NCBI GenBank assembly: GCA_031272545.1 | Contig: JAISTP010000029.1 | Coordinates: forward strand, 1-50,954 | DNA length: 50,954 bases | Direction: 5' to 3' | Source of the DNA: Bacilli bacterium | GTDB lineage: Bacteria; Bacillota_I; Bacilli_A; JAJDGJ01 | In this document: one piece after another, positions 8,822 through 17,866 of the stretch | Numbering within the stretch: the first letter of the stretch is position 1 | How the letters are laid out: every line of letters starts with the position of its first letter | The notes under the pieces: generated by a model | What the model was told of the DNA's origin: nothing | What the model saw: only the letters and a program-made list of their open reading frames with translations | Database searches by the model: none | Translations under genes and position numbers: made by a program

Positions 8822-9346
8822 TTATTTTTTCTTAACATTAACATATTTTTCAACATTTTCATCTTTAAATATTCCTTTTTTAACTAAGAATTGATAAAGA
8901 GGCGGTACTAATAAACCAGCAATGGCTATATTAATAGCTGTTTTCATACTATCAGGAGAAACTATTAAAAAATAAGCTTCACTAGTAAATGGTTTATCAA
9001 TAAAATTTGCAAATGGTAATATGTAAGCAATACCAATTAATAAAACACCAACTGCCACAATAAAATTTAATTTACTCATACTTAAAGCTGCTAAAAACAT
9101 AACAATAAATATAATTACTGCACCAGCTATACAAGAAGCTACTCCTATAGGAAAATTATTAAAAATATTAATTATGACAAAACTTAATACGGCAATTAAT
9201 ACACTTTTTAAATCTTTAAAAAGAAACAAGCATAAAAATGGTGCCACCCATTCTAATGAATAACTACCTAATTTAAAAGTAGACATTGCGCACGCAATAA
9301 GCGTTAAACAAATAACTAAGATATAATCTGCTTTACTAAGATTCAT
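8822..9346 (-). CDS. multi-spanning membrane protein, possibly an ECF S-component-like transporter subunit
   Basis: About 174 residues from the ATG at 9346, chosen because AAGGGTGA lies at the right spacing; a GTG nine bases upstream is in frame. Five to six hydrophobic segments, several with Gly/Ala-rich faces (FPIGVASCIAGAVIIF, INIAIAGLLVPPLYQF), resemble the small substrate-binding subunits of energy-coupling factor transporters in size and layout. No substrate motif is recognised. The start overlaps the end of the 44-residue membrane protein, so the two are probably translationally coupled and belong to the tadA-dnaX-recR operon. Confidence 0.6.
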   Translation of the reverse strand: MNLSKADYILVICLTLIACAMSTFKLGSYSLEWVAPFLCLFLFKDLKSVLIAVLSFVIINIFNNFPIGVASCIAGAVIIFIVMFLAALSMSKLNFIVAVGVLLIGIAYILPFANFIDKPFTSEAYFLIVSPDSMKTAINIAIAGLLVPPLYQFLVKKGIFKDENVEKYVNVKKK

Positions 9347-9470
9347 TATCTTCACCCTTATTTCCTTTTTTTCTAGCTAATACTAATAAAATAATTGCTA
9401 TAAGACAAATAACAATTAATACAATACCAATAATTAATGGTACTGGACTAGCTCCTAATACATATAACAT
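9336..9470 (-). CDS. 44-residue single-helix membrane protein
   Basis: Short reading frame between the aminotransferase and the 8822-9346 membrane gene. The product begins MLYVLGASPVPLIIGIVL, has one long hydrophobic helix (about 10-31), then RKKGNKGEDNES, so the tail is probably cytoplasmic. A strong GGGGG ribosome site lies 7-8 nt before the ATG, and the stop overlaps the next gene by 11 nt. Spacing of 12 nt from the aminotransferase stop fits an operon. It could be a small partner of the downstream membrane protein. It is easily missed because of its size. Confidence 0.7.
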   Translation of the reverse strand: MLYVLGASPVPLIIGIVLIVICLIAIILLVLARKKGNKGEDNES

Positions 9471-9482
9471 AATAATTCCCCC

Positions 9483-10679
9483 TTATTTTAATTTATGTAA
9501 TGCATCTTTCATTGCCTTAATTGCTTTAGTTAAATTTTCTGTTGAATTAGAATAAGCTAATCTTAAATAATTCTTAGCCGCAAAACTAACAGCAGAAATA
9601 ATCGCAATATGAGCTTCTTCTAATAAATACATACTTAAATCATCTGCATTTTTAATCACATAATTTTGATATTTTCTATTAAAATATTTATCTACTTTAA
9701 TCATTAGATAAAAAGCACCATGTGCTTCCACCACTTCAATATCAGCTATTTCACTTAATAATGACATACATAAATCACGACGCTTTTTAAATTCTTTAGC
9801 CATATCGCTAACAAATGATTGGTCTCCCTTTAAAGCTTCAATAGCTCCATATTGAATAACTGAAGTACTATTTGAAGTTAAATGAGTATGTAAATCAATA
9901 AATTTATCAGCTAAATATTTACTTGGTAAAGCCGCATATCCAATTCTTAAGCCAGTCATGGCATAAGCTTTTGAAAAACCATTTACGGTAATTGTTAAAT
10001 CATGAATTTCTTTACTAAACGAACCAATAGATTCGTGTTTAACATTATCAAAAATTAATTTTTCATATACTTCATCCGCAATTATATAAAATTGATGTTT
10101 AATAGCTAAATTTGCTAGTCTTTGTAAATCTTCACGATGATAAACAACACCTGTTGGATTATTAGGTGTATTAATTAATAAACATTTAGTTTTATTAGTA
10201 ATGGCTTTTTCAATTGCATCAACATCCAATTGCCAATCATCTTTAGTATTAACTACTATTGGTACGCCACCAACCGCTTTAGCTGTATCAATATAAGAAG
10301 ACCAACAAGGGGCAGGAATGATAATTTCATCACCTTGATTAAGCAATAATAAATTAAGATTAAATAATGCTTGTTTTGCTCCAGTACAAACAACAATCTG
10401 ATTAGCTGGATAGTCTAAATTATTATCATCTTTTAATTTTTTTGAAATTAATTCTCTTAATTCTGGTAATCCTTGAACAGGCAAATACTTTGTTTTACCT
10501 TCATCTAAAGCTTTTTTAATCGCTTCAATAACATTTTTAGGTGTTGTAAAATCAGGTTCCCCCACATTTAATGCTATAACATCAATTCCCTTTTGTTTAT
10601 ATTCAACAATCTTACTTAATAAAGCCATTGTTGGCGAAGCATGAACATCGACAATATTTTTATTTATTTCTAAACTCAT
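9483..10679 (-). CDS. class I/II aminotransferase (aspartate-aminotransferase-like)
   Basis: PLP-dependent fold-type I aminotransferase, 398 residues from the ATG at 10679. This start is chosen because GAGGAA lies 8 nt upstream and it follows the recR stop by 4 nt; an upstream in-frame start would run into recR. The PLP lysine is in NGFSKAYAMTGLR (about residue 237), NTPNNPTG and ADEVYEKLIF are present, and NVGEPDFTTP is typical of subgroup I-gamma aspartate aminotransferases. The substrate cannot be fixed from sequence: aspartate, or another amino acid such as alanine or an aromatic, is possible. Confidence 0.88.
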   Translation of the reverse strand: MSLEINKNIVDVHASPTMALLSKIVEYKQKGIDVIALNVGEPDFTTPKNVIEAIKKALDEGKTKYLPVQGLPELRELISKKLKDDNNLDYPANQIVVCTGAKQALFNLNLLLLNQGDEIIIPAPCWSSYIDTAKAVGGVPIVVNTKDDWQLDVDAIEKAITNKTKCLLINTPNNPTGVVYHREDLQRLANLAIKHQFYIIADEVYEKLIFDNVKHESIGSFSKEIHDLTITVNGFSKAYAMTGLRIGYAALPSKYLADKFIDLHTHLTSNSTSVIQYGAIEALKGDQSFVSDMAKEFKKRRDLCMSLLSEIADIEVVEAHGAFYLMIKVDKYFNRKYQNYVIKNADDLSMYLLEEAHIAIISAVSFAAKNYLRLAYSNSTENLTKAIKAMKDALHKLK

Positions 10680-10683
10680 TTTA

Positions 10684-11289
10684 TTATTCCTCTTCCTTAA
10701 AATCTTTTCTATTTTCAAATGCTTTTAACATAGTTAAATCATCTATATAGTCTAATTGTGAACCCATTGGCATACCATAAGCAATTCTTGTTATTTTAAC
10801 ATTAAAATCATGTAATTCTTTACTTAAATATAAAGCGGTAGTTTCTCCTTCAATACTAGGAGTAGTCGCAATAATTATTTCTTTAACACTATCATCAATC
10901 CTACTAATTAATGAATCAATATTTAAATCTTGAGGCATAATACCTTTATTAATTTTAATATCGCCACCTAGAACATGAAAGACACCATTAAATGAATTCA
11001 TCTTAGATATTGCATAAATATCTTTATAATTAGATACAACACATATTATTGAATGATCTCTATTATCATCAGCACATACATCACAAATATCATTTTCACT
11101 TAAACTATGACATATTTTACAATATTTCTTATTAAGGCCTAAATCATTTAAACTTAAAGCCATTTTCTTTAAATTATCTTCATTCATTTCAAGTAATTGA
11201 AAGGCCATTCTAATAGCACTTTTTTGACCAATACCTGGTAATAGTTGTAAAGCTTCGACAACATCATTAACATACTTAGGATAATTCAT
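10684..11289 (-). CDS. recR: recombination mediator RecR
   Basis: Helps load RecA at gaps with RecO. 201 residues: helix-hairpin-helix LLPGIGQKSAIRMAF at 16-30, four-cysteine zinc site (Cys 57, 60, 69, 72), Toprim domain with VVSNYKDIYAI and TPSIEGETTALYLS, and the Walker-B-like end YGMPMGSQLDYID. It shares one base with ybaB and lies in the conserved dnaX-ybaB-recR order. Confidence 0.97.
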   Translation of the reverse strand: MNYPKYVNDVVEALQLLPGIGQKSAIRMAFQLLEMNEDNLKKMALSLNDLGLNKKYCKICHSLSENDICDVCADDNRDHSIICVVSNYKDIYAISKMNSFNGVFHVLGGDIKINKGIMPQDLNIDSLISRIDDSVKEIIIATTPSIEGETTALYLSKELHDFNVKITRIAYGMPMGSQLDYIDDLTMLKAFENRKDFKEEE

Positions 11290-11585
11290 TAAAATAAACC
11301 AGGAATATTTAAATTACCTGTTGCTCCTTGCATTAATTTAGTTGTTTCATCATCAATATCTTTAAATAATTCATTAATCGCAACAACAATCATATCTTGT
11401 AACATTTCTACATCATCCATTAACTCATTATCAATATCAATACTAATAATTTGTTTATTACCATATGCTTTTACATCAATACCTTGCGTTATTTTACTAA
11501 ATTCTGAGCTTTCTAATTCAGCTTGTGCCTTTTCAATTTTAGCTTGCATTTGTTGTGCTTGTTTCATCATTTTATTAATATCCAT
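11289..11585 (-). CDS. ybaB: nucleoid-associated protein YbaB/EbfC
   Basis: 98-residue DNA-binding dimer of the YbaB/EbfC family. The start MDINKMMKQAQQMQAKIEKA and the PGLF end are typical. It lies between dnaX and recR, overlapping each by one base, the usual arrangement in Bacilli (yaaK). Confidence 0.95.
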   Translation of the reverse strand: MDINKMMKQAQQMQAKIEKAQAELESSEFSKITQGIDVKAYGNKQIISIDIDNELMDDVEMLQDMIVVAINELFKDIDDETTKLMQGATGNLNIPGLF

Positions 11586-13630
11586 TATTCATCTTCCTTT
11601 ACTATAATATTATCAAAAACACTACGCGCCCATTTTAAACCATCATTTTCTTCTACTTCTACATCTTCAAAGATAACTGCATCTTTATTATTATTTATTT
11701 TTTTAAACTGAGGTAGAATTTCTCTAGGCTCAGGTAGTGTTTTAGCTTTATACTTTTTAACATAATCTTCTTTTAAATCATGCCAAACTAAAGTATCTAC
11801 TGCTACACAATAAGTATTGTGTCCAAGTAATTCGTTAGTAAAAATATACAAATCTTTTTGATACTCATTACTATTAATTAATAACACATTAGCTGGTTGC
11901 TTACATGTTAGAATAATCGCTTTATCACATGCAACTACTGGCGTACTATCAATTAAAATACCAGCAGCTTTCTTCGTATTAATATTATATAAATAACTAT
12001 TAATATTATTCCATTTCTCTCTTACTTCATTAAGTTTTTTCTTACTTGATTGCAGTACTATATTAAATAAATCATCATAGTTAATATCAATTTGACTATT
12101 ATTCATTTCACCTTTATCATCACTTATAGTTATTTCATTATCATTAATAATATTTTCTTCTATTACTACTTCTTTGTTTTCATCTTTACTTTGAATATTA
12201 TTATCAACTATATCTTCCTTAAATGGATCACTATCATCAATATAAATATAATCTTCTTCCCTATCATTATTTTCATTAATATCAATTTCTTGTTCATCAC
12301 TAAACATTGACATCTGATTATCATCAATAACAATATTATTTTCAATAGTTTCTTCTTCTTCAACATTAAAAGCTGGATAAGTATGATCATTTACTTCAAT
12401 AACATTATCTTCTTTATTAACAATATTATCTTCACTAACTTCTATTTCTTGATTATTAATTATATTTTCCTCAATAAAATCATCTTCAATATCAATATTT
12501 ATTTCATCAACTTCTTCATTTATCATATCATCTATTACTTTAGTATCTTCTATATTATTAGTTTCTTCAACATCATTACTAACTAAATTTTCTTTTAAAA
12601 CAACATTATCATAATCACTTTTATTATTAATTGTCTTAATTAAAGCTAATTCTAAATATAATCTTTTATTATTATCAAATTTTAATTTATTTAAAGCATC
12701 ATCTAATTCATTAACAAAATTAAGTAAGAATTGTTTATCATTAATATTATTAACTAAATCATCCATTGCTTTATCAAGTAATGATTGTAATACAAAATGA
12801 AAATCAATTGATTTTTTAGCCATATCTTCTATTAAAGATAAACATTCATTAAGATTACCTTGTAAAGTATTATTATAAATATCATTAACAACATTATCAC
12901 TTACTAAATCTAAAGCTTCAATAGTAGCATTTAAAGTAACATTATTATTAGCATAAATCATTACTTGTTCTAAAGTACCTAAAGCATCTCTCATCCCACC
13001 ATCACTTAAACGTGCAATGATAGCTAAAGCTTCATCCTCATAAGTAGCGTTTTCTTTTGATAAAACATTTTTTAAACATGCAATGATATCAGTATCACTT
13101 AATTTCTTAAAATCAAATCTTTGACATCTTGATTTAATGGTATTAGGAACTTTATGAACTTCAGTTGTAGCTAAAACAAAAAGGACATGTTCTGGTGGTT
13201 CCTCTAATGTTTTTAATAAAGCATTAAAAGCTGCACCGCTCATCATATGAACTTCATCAATAATATAAACTTTTTTATGCCCTCTTATTGGCGCATATCT
13301 TACTTTATCAATTAAATCTCTTACTTCTTCAACACCATTATTACTAGCCGCATCAATTTCAATAACATCAGGGTGAATATTCTCTTTAATTAATAAACAA
13401 TCTTCACAAGCATCACAAATATTTCCATCAACAATATTAGTACAATTAACCGCTTTCGCAAGTAATTTAGCCATAGATGTTTTACCAGTTCCTCTTGGAC
13501 CTGTAAAAAGATAAGCATGACCAACACGATCATATTTTATGGCATTAGTTAAAGTTGTCGCAATAGCTTCTTGGCCAAAGACTTCTTTAAATGTTTGTGG
13601 TCGATAACGACGATATAATGATTGATACAT
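11585..13630 (-). CDS. dnaX: DNA polymerase III gamma/tau subunit with long acidic linker
   Basis: Clamp-loader ATPase. 681 residues, longer than the usual 500-560. Walker A GPRGTGKTS at 44-52, zinc cysteines 63, 72, 75 and 78, Walker B VYIIDEVH at 121-128, LEEPPEHVLFVLATTE at 142-157, SRC arginine finger near 167-169. Residues about 345-515 are a low-complexity Asp/Glu/Asn/Ile linker, and 520-681 a C-terminal domain. QMSMF at 439-443 inside the linker resembles a sliding-clamp-binding motif. No convincing slippery heptamer for a gamma frameshift was seen. It follows tadA by 3 nt and shares one base with ybaB. Confidence 0.96.
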   Translation of the reverse strand: MYQSLYRRYRPQTFKEVFGQEAIATTLTNAIKYDRVGHAYLFTGPRGTGKTSMAKLLAKAVNCTNIVDGNICDACEDCLLIKENIHPDVIEIDAASNNGVEEVRDLIDKVRYAPIRGHKKVYIIDEVHMMSGAAFNALLKTLEEPPEHVLFVLATTEVHKVPNTIKSRCQRFDFKKLSDTDIIACLKNVLSKENATYEDEALAIIARLSDGGMRDALGTLEQVMIYANNNVTLNATIEALDLVSDNVVNDIYNNTLQGNLNECLSLIEDMAKKSIDFHFVLQSLLDKAMDDLVNNINDKQFLLNFVNELDDALNKLKFDNNKRLYLELALIKTINNKSDYDNVVLKENLVSNDVEETNNIEDTKVIDDMINEEVDEINIDIEDDFIEENIINNQEIEVSEDNIVNKEDNVIEVNDHTYPAFNVEEEETIENNIVIDDNQMSMFSDEQEIDINENNDREEDYIYIDDSDPFKEDIVDNNIQSKDENKEVVIEENIINDNEITISDDKGEMNNSQIDINYDDLFNIVLQSSKKKLNEVREKWNNINSYLYNINTKKAAGILIDSTPVVACDKAIILTCKQPANVLLINSNEYQKDLYIFTNELLGHNTYCVAVDTLVWHDLKEDYVKKYKAKTLPEPREILPQFKKINNNKDAVIFEDVEVEENDGLKWARSVFDNIIVKEDE

Positions 13631-13633
13631 TTT

Positions 13634-14071
13634 TTATTCCACCCTTTTTCTTGCAAAATAATTACTTAATATTTTAGAACATTCTTCCTGAAGAATGTTA
13701 GGCACCCACAAAATTTTTTTACATTCTTTTTTTTCATTACTTATTATACTACCATTATCTAAATCAAAGGCACCAAAGATAACTTTTTCTAATCGTGAAT
13801 TAATTATCGCACCTGTACACATTAAACAAGGTTCTAAGGTAACATATAATTGGCATTGGCTTAAATCCTTACTTTTTAAATATTCGCTAGCTTGTTTAAT
13901 AACTAATATCTCCGCATGAGCTAAAGGACTATTAAGTTGTTGATTCATATTATGAGCTTGCGCAATTATTTTATCTTGATAAACAATGATAGCACCGACA
14001 GGAACCTCATCTTCTTGTAAAGCTAATTGGGCTTGTTTTAAAGCTACTTTCATATATTTAATATCTCTCAT
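13634..14071 (-). CDS. tadA: tRNA adenosine(34) deaminase
   Basis: Converts A34 to inosine in tRNA-Arg(ACG). About 145 residues. Zinc-binding HAE (54-56 counted from the upstream GTG) with the catalytic Glu, and PCLMC (83-87), are intact, and EVPVGAIIV is typical. The ATG at 14071 is preferred; an in-frame GTG lies 6 nt upstream and neither has a strong ribosome site. In Bacillus subtilis tadA, the SRP RNA gene, dnaX, yaaK and recR are neighbours; the same set occurs here, with the SRP RNA upstream of tadA. Confidence 0.95.
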   Translation of the reverse strand: MRDIKYMKVALKQAQLALQEDEVPVGAIIVYQDKIIAQAHNMNQQLNSPLAHAEILVIKQASEYLKSKDLSQCQLYVTLEPCLMCTGAIINSRLEKVIFGAFDLDNGSIISNEKKECKKILWVPNILQEECSKILSNYFARKRVE

Positions 14072-14124
14072 TAGCACATCTTTCTTTTCTAATATTATAA
14101 AATTTATTTACTCTTATCTATTAA

Positions 14125-14203
14125 AATAGCCAGCACATTATAGTTACTCCTTAAGGCTGCTACTTTTCAGTCCTGACCTGGTTCGAAGGCTATAATTGCC
14201 AGC
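14125..14203 (-). ncRNA. ffs: signal recognition particle RNA (small 4.5S-like)
   Basis: The minus strand carries the domain IV core: GGTCAGGACTG, AAAAGTAGCAGCC and flanking pairing arms. The ends GCTGGC...GCTGGC pair through G-C and G-U pairs, and ATTATAG pairs with CTATAAT. At about 75 nt it is the short form lacking the Alu domain. A promoter sits at the right distance, and a U-rich stretch (TATTTTAAT) follows. Confidence 0.92.
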
Positions 14204-14209
14204 ATCTAA

Positions 14210-14238
14210 ATTTTATCATTTTTATTAGTTAAATACAA
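14210..14238 (-). promoter_or_regulatory. promoter for SRP RNA
   Basis: Minus strand TTGTAT (complement of 14233-14238), 17-nt spacer, TAAAAT (complement of 14210-14215). The predicted start is the G at 14203, matching the RNA 5' end. The same transcript may continue into tadA. Confidence 0.75.
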
Positions 14239-14257
14239 TCTTGTACATAAGATATTT

Positions 14258-15481
14258 CTAAACCTTATTATAATAATATTTATGTAAACTATCATCAATT
14301 TGTTTTTTTACTACAAAACGATTAATTACAAAAGTAATAAAGAAAACACAAGCACTTGCTATTAAAGGAAAGAAAATATAATAAGAAACAAACATTCCTC
14401 CAAGAAAAGCTCCTACAACCATACCTAATCCTTGAACCGCTTGATTTAAACCAACTAAAGCTCCTAATTCATGATGAATATCAACCTTAACTAATAAATC
14501 TTGTACTGTTGCTAGAAAGACTGTATTTAATAAAGTTGCTAGTGTTAAACCAATCCACATCATAGCGGGATTAATATAAATTACTAAGCAAGCAATCATT
14601 AAACAACCAACACTTAATAAAGAAAGATAAGGTAAATAAGCATGTAATTCTCTTTTACCATTAAAAATTAATCTTTGAATAATAAAACTAGTTATCCCTC
14701 CAAATAAATTAAAGAAAGCCACAAATAATCCTACAAAAGTTGTTTCATAATGAAATTGATTTGCTAAAATAACAGCTACTTGTGAAATAGCTAATTGATA
14801 ACTAACTATATTTAAAAATGTAACTAATAAAATAAATTTTAAACAAGTATCATTGTTTCTTTTTAAAATCTTAACATCTTCTTTAATGATATTAAAATTA
14901 ATATCTTTTAAATGAGATTCTTCTTCTTTTTTAGCACTATCTACATACTTAAATAAACAAATGCCTGCTACAATTGCTAAAATAGCTTGCATTAGAAAAG
15001 AAAAGCGAGGATCTATTGCAGTTCCAATGTATCCACCTATTGAATAACCTAAAAAGACACCAATAGGAATAAATAAAGTTCCAAATCCTAAGAACTTGCT
15101 TCTATTACTAGCATTAGTTTTTTCAGAGATATAGGCAAAATGAACTGTGTTAGTAACAGCCGCAAAAACTCCCGCAATAAAACGAAAAATTATTAATAAA
15201 ATAGGAGCACTAAAAAAAACAAAACCAAGTTGTCCTATACAATAACCTAGTGGACCAATAAATAATACTTTATTACCAAATCTATCCGCAATTTGTCCCC
15301 ATAATGGCGCAAAAATAAATTGAGCTAATGACATAGTCGCAAATAATAATCCTGTCATAAAAATAGGCGCATTAATATTAATAATGAACTGTGGTGTAAC
15401 AGGATGACCCATATTAAAAACGGTAAACACAAAAAGGTGTAAACCTAAAAAACCATATAAATGTTTAGTATTAGAATTCAT
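14258..15481 (-). CDS. MFS transporter, probable drug or metabolite efflux
   Basis: 407 residues, about 12 membrane segments. The loop 2-3 motif GQIADRFGNKVLF (near 61-73) is the Major Facilitator Superfamily signature, and YISEKTNASNRSKFLGF near 114-130 marks the 4-5 loop seen in TetA-like exporters. The overall pattern suggests the DHA1 exporter group. The substrate is unknown. It starts a row of three transporter genes but lies downstream of them in transcription, with 49 nt between it and the neighbouring EamA gene. Confidence 0.88.
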   Translation of the reverse strand: MNSNTKHLYGFLGLHLFVFTVFNMGHPVTPQFIININAPIFMTGLLFATMSLAQFIFAPLWGQIADRFGNKVLFIGPLGYCIGQLGFVFFSAPILLIIFRFIAGVFAAVTNTVHFAYISEKTNASNRSKFLGFGTLFIPIGVFLGYSIGGYIGTAIDPRFSFLMQAILAIVAGICLFKYVDSAKKEEESHLKDINFNIIKEDVKILKRNNDTCLKFILLVTFLNIVSYQLAISQVAVILANQFHYETTFVGLFVAFFNLFGGITSFIIQRLIFNGKRELHAYLPYLSLLSVGCLMIACLVIYINPAMMWIGLTLATLLNTVFLATVQDLLVKVDIHHELGALVGLNQAVQGLGMVVGAFLGGMFVSYYIFFPLIASACVFFITFVINRFVVKKQIDDSLHKYYYNKV

Positions 15482-15530
15482 TTAATCACCAGTCTTATTA
15501 TAATACAAAAACATAATAATTAAATATTAA

Positions 15531-16430
15531 TTATTCTTGTTTTGATAAAAAGAAAAGATATTTATTAGGAGCTAATAACACAAATAAGGACATAATCATT
15601 ATTAAAGCTCCAATAATGAATTGTAAAGTAATATGAGTATGAAAAATAATTATATCAAACATACTACCAAAAATAGCTTGTGTTGAAATAAGAATCGAAG
15701 CTAAGACTTCACTAATGTATTTAGAAGCCCATGCTTGTATTGAATAACAAAAAGCCATACAAACAATACTTAGATATAATAATGAAAGAATATTATCTTT
15801 ATTAAATGCAATAGTAATATTAGAATGATTAAATAAACATATAATCAAACCACCAATACTTACGACAAGAGCATGAACAAAAATTAAGTTCATCGCATTA
15901 GCTTTAGAAGAAAAACTTTTTAAAGTTACTACTTGCATCGCAAAACCAAAAGCACAAAGAAAAGCAAAAAAATCACCAATATTAATATGTGATAAATCAT
16001 TAAAATTTAAAGTTAAAAAACTAACACTAATAATAGCTAATACTAAGCCTATGATATGTCTTTTTTTAATGATGCTTTTATTAATAATAAAAGCTAGAAA
16101 AGGAACTAAGCAAATACTCATACTAGAAATAAAGGCAACTTTAGATACTGAAGTAGTTAAATAAGATAAATTTTGAAAATACATAGCCCATAAAATACAA
16201 AGGCCAATAACAATACCACCAATAATATCAATCTTAGCTATCTTAATAATATGTTTAAAATTAACAATGAACAAACAAAAAGCTCCAATAATAAATCTAG
16301 TAAAAACTAAGGCTTCACTACTAACATTATTATTGACTAATTGTGATGAAGCAATAAAACTTAAACTCCAAAAAATAGTTATTAATAAAGTTAAAATTAC
16401 TGCTTTATTTCTTAAACTTTTATCATTCAT
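15531..16430 (-). CDS. EamA/DMT-family transporter (copy 1)
   Basis: About 299 residues, ten hydrophobic segments in two EamA repeats (around 10-145 and 150-290), typical of drug/metabolite transporters exporting amino acids or other small metabolites. The start is a double ATG behind GAGGTAGA; the second gives better spacing. It shares long identical stretches with the next gene (for example SFIASSQ versus SFIFSSS, YSIQAWASKYISEVL versus YSIQAWASKYVGEVL), so the two are tandem duplicates. Confidence 0.88.
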   Translation of the reverse strand: MNDKSLRNKAVILTLLITIFWSLSFIASSQLVNNNVSSEALVFTRFIIGAFCLFIVNFKHIIKIAKIDIIGGIVIGLCILWAMYFQNLSYLTTSVSKVAFISSMSICLVPFLAFIINKSIIKKRHIIGLVLAIISVSFLTLNFNDLSHINIGDFFAFLCAFGFAMQVVTLKSFSSKANAMNLIFVHALVVSIGGLIICLFNHSNITIAFNKDNILSLLYLSIVCMAFCYSIQAWASKYISEVLASILISTQAIFGSMFDIIIFHTHITLQFIIGALIMIMSLFVLLAPNKYLFFLSKQE

Positions 16431-16452
16431 CATTCTACCTCACAAATAAAAA

Positions 16453-17361
16453 TTATGTTCTTTTATAAATAAGTCTAATAATAGGTAAATATTTTATTGG
16501 AGCCATTAAAACATATAAGGCAATTGCCATTAAAATAGCACCTATGATTAATTGAAAAGTTATCGGCGTTTTGAATATCATAACATCAAAAGCACTACCA
16601 AAAATAGCTTGTGTTGAAATTAAGATGCTAGTTAGTACTTCTCCAACATACTTAGAAGCCCATGCTTGAATTGAATAACAAAAAGCCATGGCAATGATAC
16701 TTAAATATAATAATGAAATAAGATTATCTTTATTAAAAGCGATACCAATATCACCTTTATTTAACGTCGTAATTAAAAAACCACCTAGTGAAACAACAAT
16801 AGCATGAATAAAAGTAAGGTTTGCAGGATCAACTTTACTAGCAAATTTCTTAATCAAAACAACTTGCATCGCAAAACCTAAAGCTGAAAGTAAAGCGAAT
16901 AAATCACCCATATTGATGGTAGCTAAATCATTAAAATTTAAAGATAGAAAACATACTCCTAGTACCGCAAAAAACAAACCACAGAGATGTCTTTTTCTAA
17001 TTTTAGATTTATTAATAAAATAAGCCAAAAAAGGAATGAAGACAATATTCATACTAGAAATAAAAGCTATTTTAGAAACACTAGTCATCATAAAACCAAC
17101 ATTTTGAAAATATATTGCAAAAAGAACTGATAAACCTACTAATAAGCCACCTAATAAATCATATTTAGACATTTTAATAATATTTTTAAAATTAATAATA
17201 AATAATACAAGAGCACCAAGTCCAAATCTTGAAAATAATAATATTTCACTACTTACCTTATGATGCATCATACTTGAAGAAAAAATAAAACTTAAACTCC
17301 ATAAAATAGTTATAAATAATAAAGCAATAATAGCTTTTTTGTGAAATATACTCTTACTCAT
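16453..17361 (-). CDS. EamA/DMT-family transporter (copy 2)
   Basis: About 302 residues from the ATG at 17361, which overlaps the YbaK stop in ATGAGTAA; an earlier in-frame codon lies deep inside YbaK and is less likely. Ten hydrophobic segments in two EamA repeats; paralogue of the adjacent gene 22 nt downstream. Overlap with the deacylase gene suggests one transcript for all three. Substrate unknown. Confidence 0.88.
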   Translation of the reverse strand: MSKSIFHKKAIIALLFITILWSLSFIFSSSMMHHKVSSEILLFSRFGLGALVLFIINFKNIIKMSKYDLLGGLLVGLSVLFAIYFQNVGFMMTSVSKIAFISSMNIVFIPFLAYFINKSKIRKRHLCGLFFAVLGVCFLSLNFNDLATINMGDLFALLSALGFAMQVVLIKKFASKVDPANLTFIHAIVVSLGGFLITTLNKGDIGIAFNKDNLISLLYLSIIAMAFCYSIQAWASKYVGEVLTSILISTQAIFGSAFDVMIFKTPITFQLIIGAILMAIALYVLMAPIKYLPIIRLIYKRT

Positions 17362-17818
17362 AATTCTTACCAATATCAATATAATCTAAATATGGAGTTA
17401 TTCTTTCAATATCTTTTAAACTAATTTTCACAAGATGATTACTATCACCAGCTCCAGGATATATTACTTCATTTCTTTTAATCGATTCATCAAAATAAAT
17501 TTTTATTTTAGATAAATCTAGATCAAAAGGACATACTCCTCCACGTTCATAACCAGTACATGCTACAAGCTGTTCATCATCAACCATTTTTGATTTAATC
17601 TTAAAAGTTTTTCTAAACTTAGAACTATCTATTTTAGCATCACCACTCATTAAAACTAATACCGGTAAATCATTAGTTTTAAATACTAAAGATTTTGATA
17701 TTTGTTTTAATTCTACATTTAAAGCTTGTGCTGCTTCAATAGCACTATGGGCAGTATCTACTGTAATAATATCATTTTCAAACCCATTATTTTTTAAAAA
17801 CTCAATCGCTTTGTTCAT
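17354..17818 (-). CDS. YbaK/EbsC-type aminoacyl-tRNA deacylase
   Basis: 154 residues, single YbaK/ProX domain. SLVFKTNDLPVLVLMSGD, the catalytic-type Lys in the first half and GYERGGVCPFDL with the GxxP-like loop are family marks. These stand-alone domains hydrolyse mischarged tRNA such as Cys-tRNA-Pro or Ala-tRNA-Pro; which one cannot be told here. It is first in a unit with two EamA transporters; the link in function is unclear. Confidence 0.88.
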   Translation of the reverse strand: MNKAIEFLKNNGFENDIITVDTAHSAIEAAQALNVELKQISKSLVFKTNDLPVLVLMSGDAKIDSSKFRKTFKIKSKMVDDEQLVACTGYERGGVCPFDLDLSKIKIYFDESIKRNEVIYPGAGDSNHLVKISLKDIERITPYLDYIDIGKNYE

Positions 17819-17840
17819 AAATAATTTCTCCTTTTCTTAT

Positions 17841-17866
17841 TAAAAAAACAAGAAATAATCTTGTTT
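17841..17866 (-). terminator. terminator of the L,D-transpeptidase gene
   Basis: On the minus strand AACAAGA and TCTTGTT pair around a 5-nt loop and are followed by seven T. The hairpin directly abuts the stop codon. Confidence 0.75.

Noticed and set aside
12092-12586. Plus-strand frames rich in Phe/Ile opposite dnaX
   Set aside because: They mirror the low-complexity Asp/Asn/Glu codons of the DnaX linker, have no ribosome sites and encode repetitive hydrophobic runs.
11585-13630. Programmed frameshift producing a short gamma form of DnaX
   Set aside because: No A AAA AAG-type slippery heptamer with a following stem or upstream ribosome-like site was found in the relevant part of the gene.
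14171-14186. GGTTCGAA-like box suggesting a tRNA
   Set aside because: It belongs to the SRP RNA core; no acceptor or anticodon arm fits.
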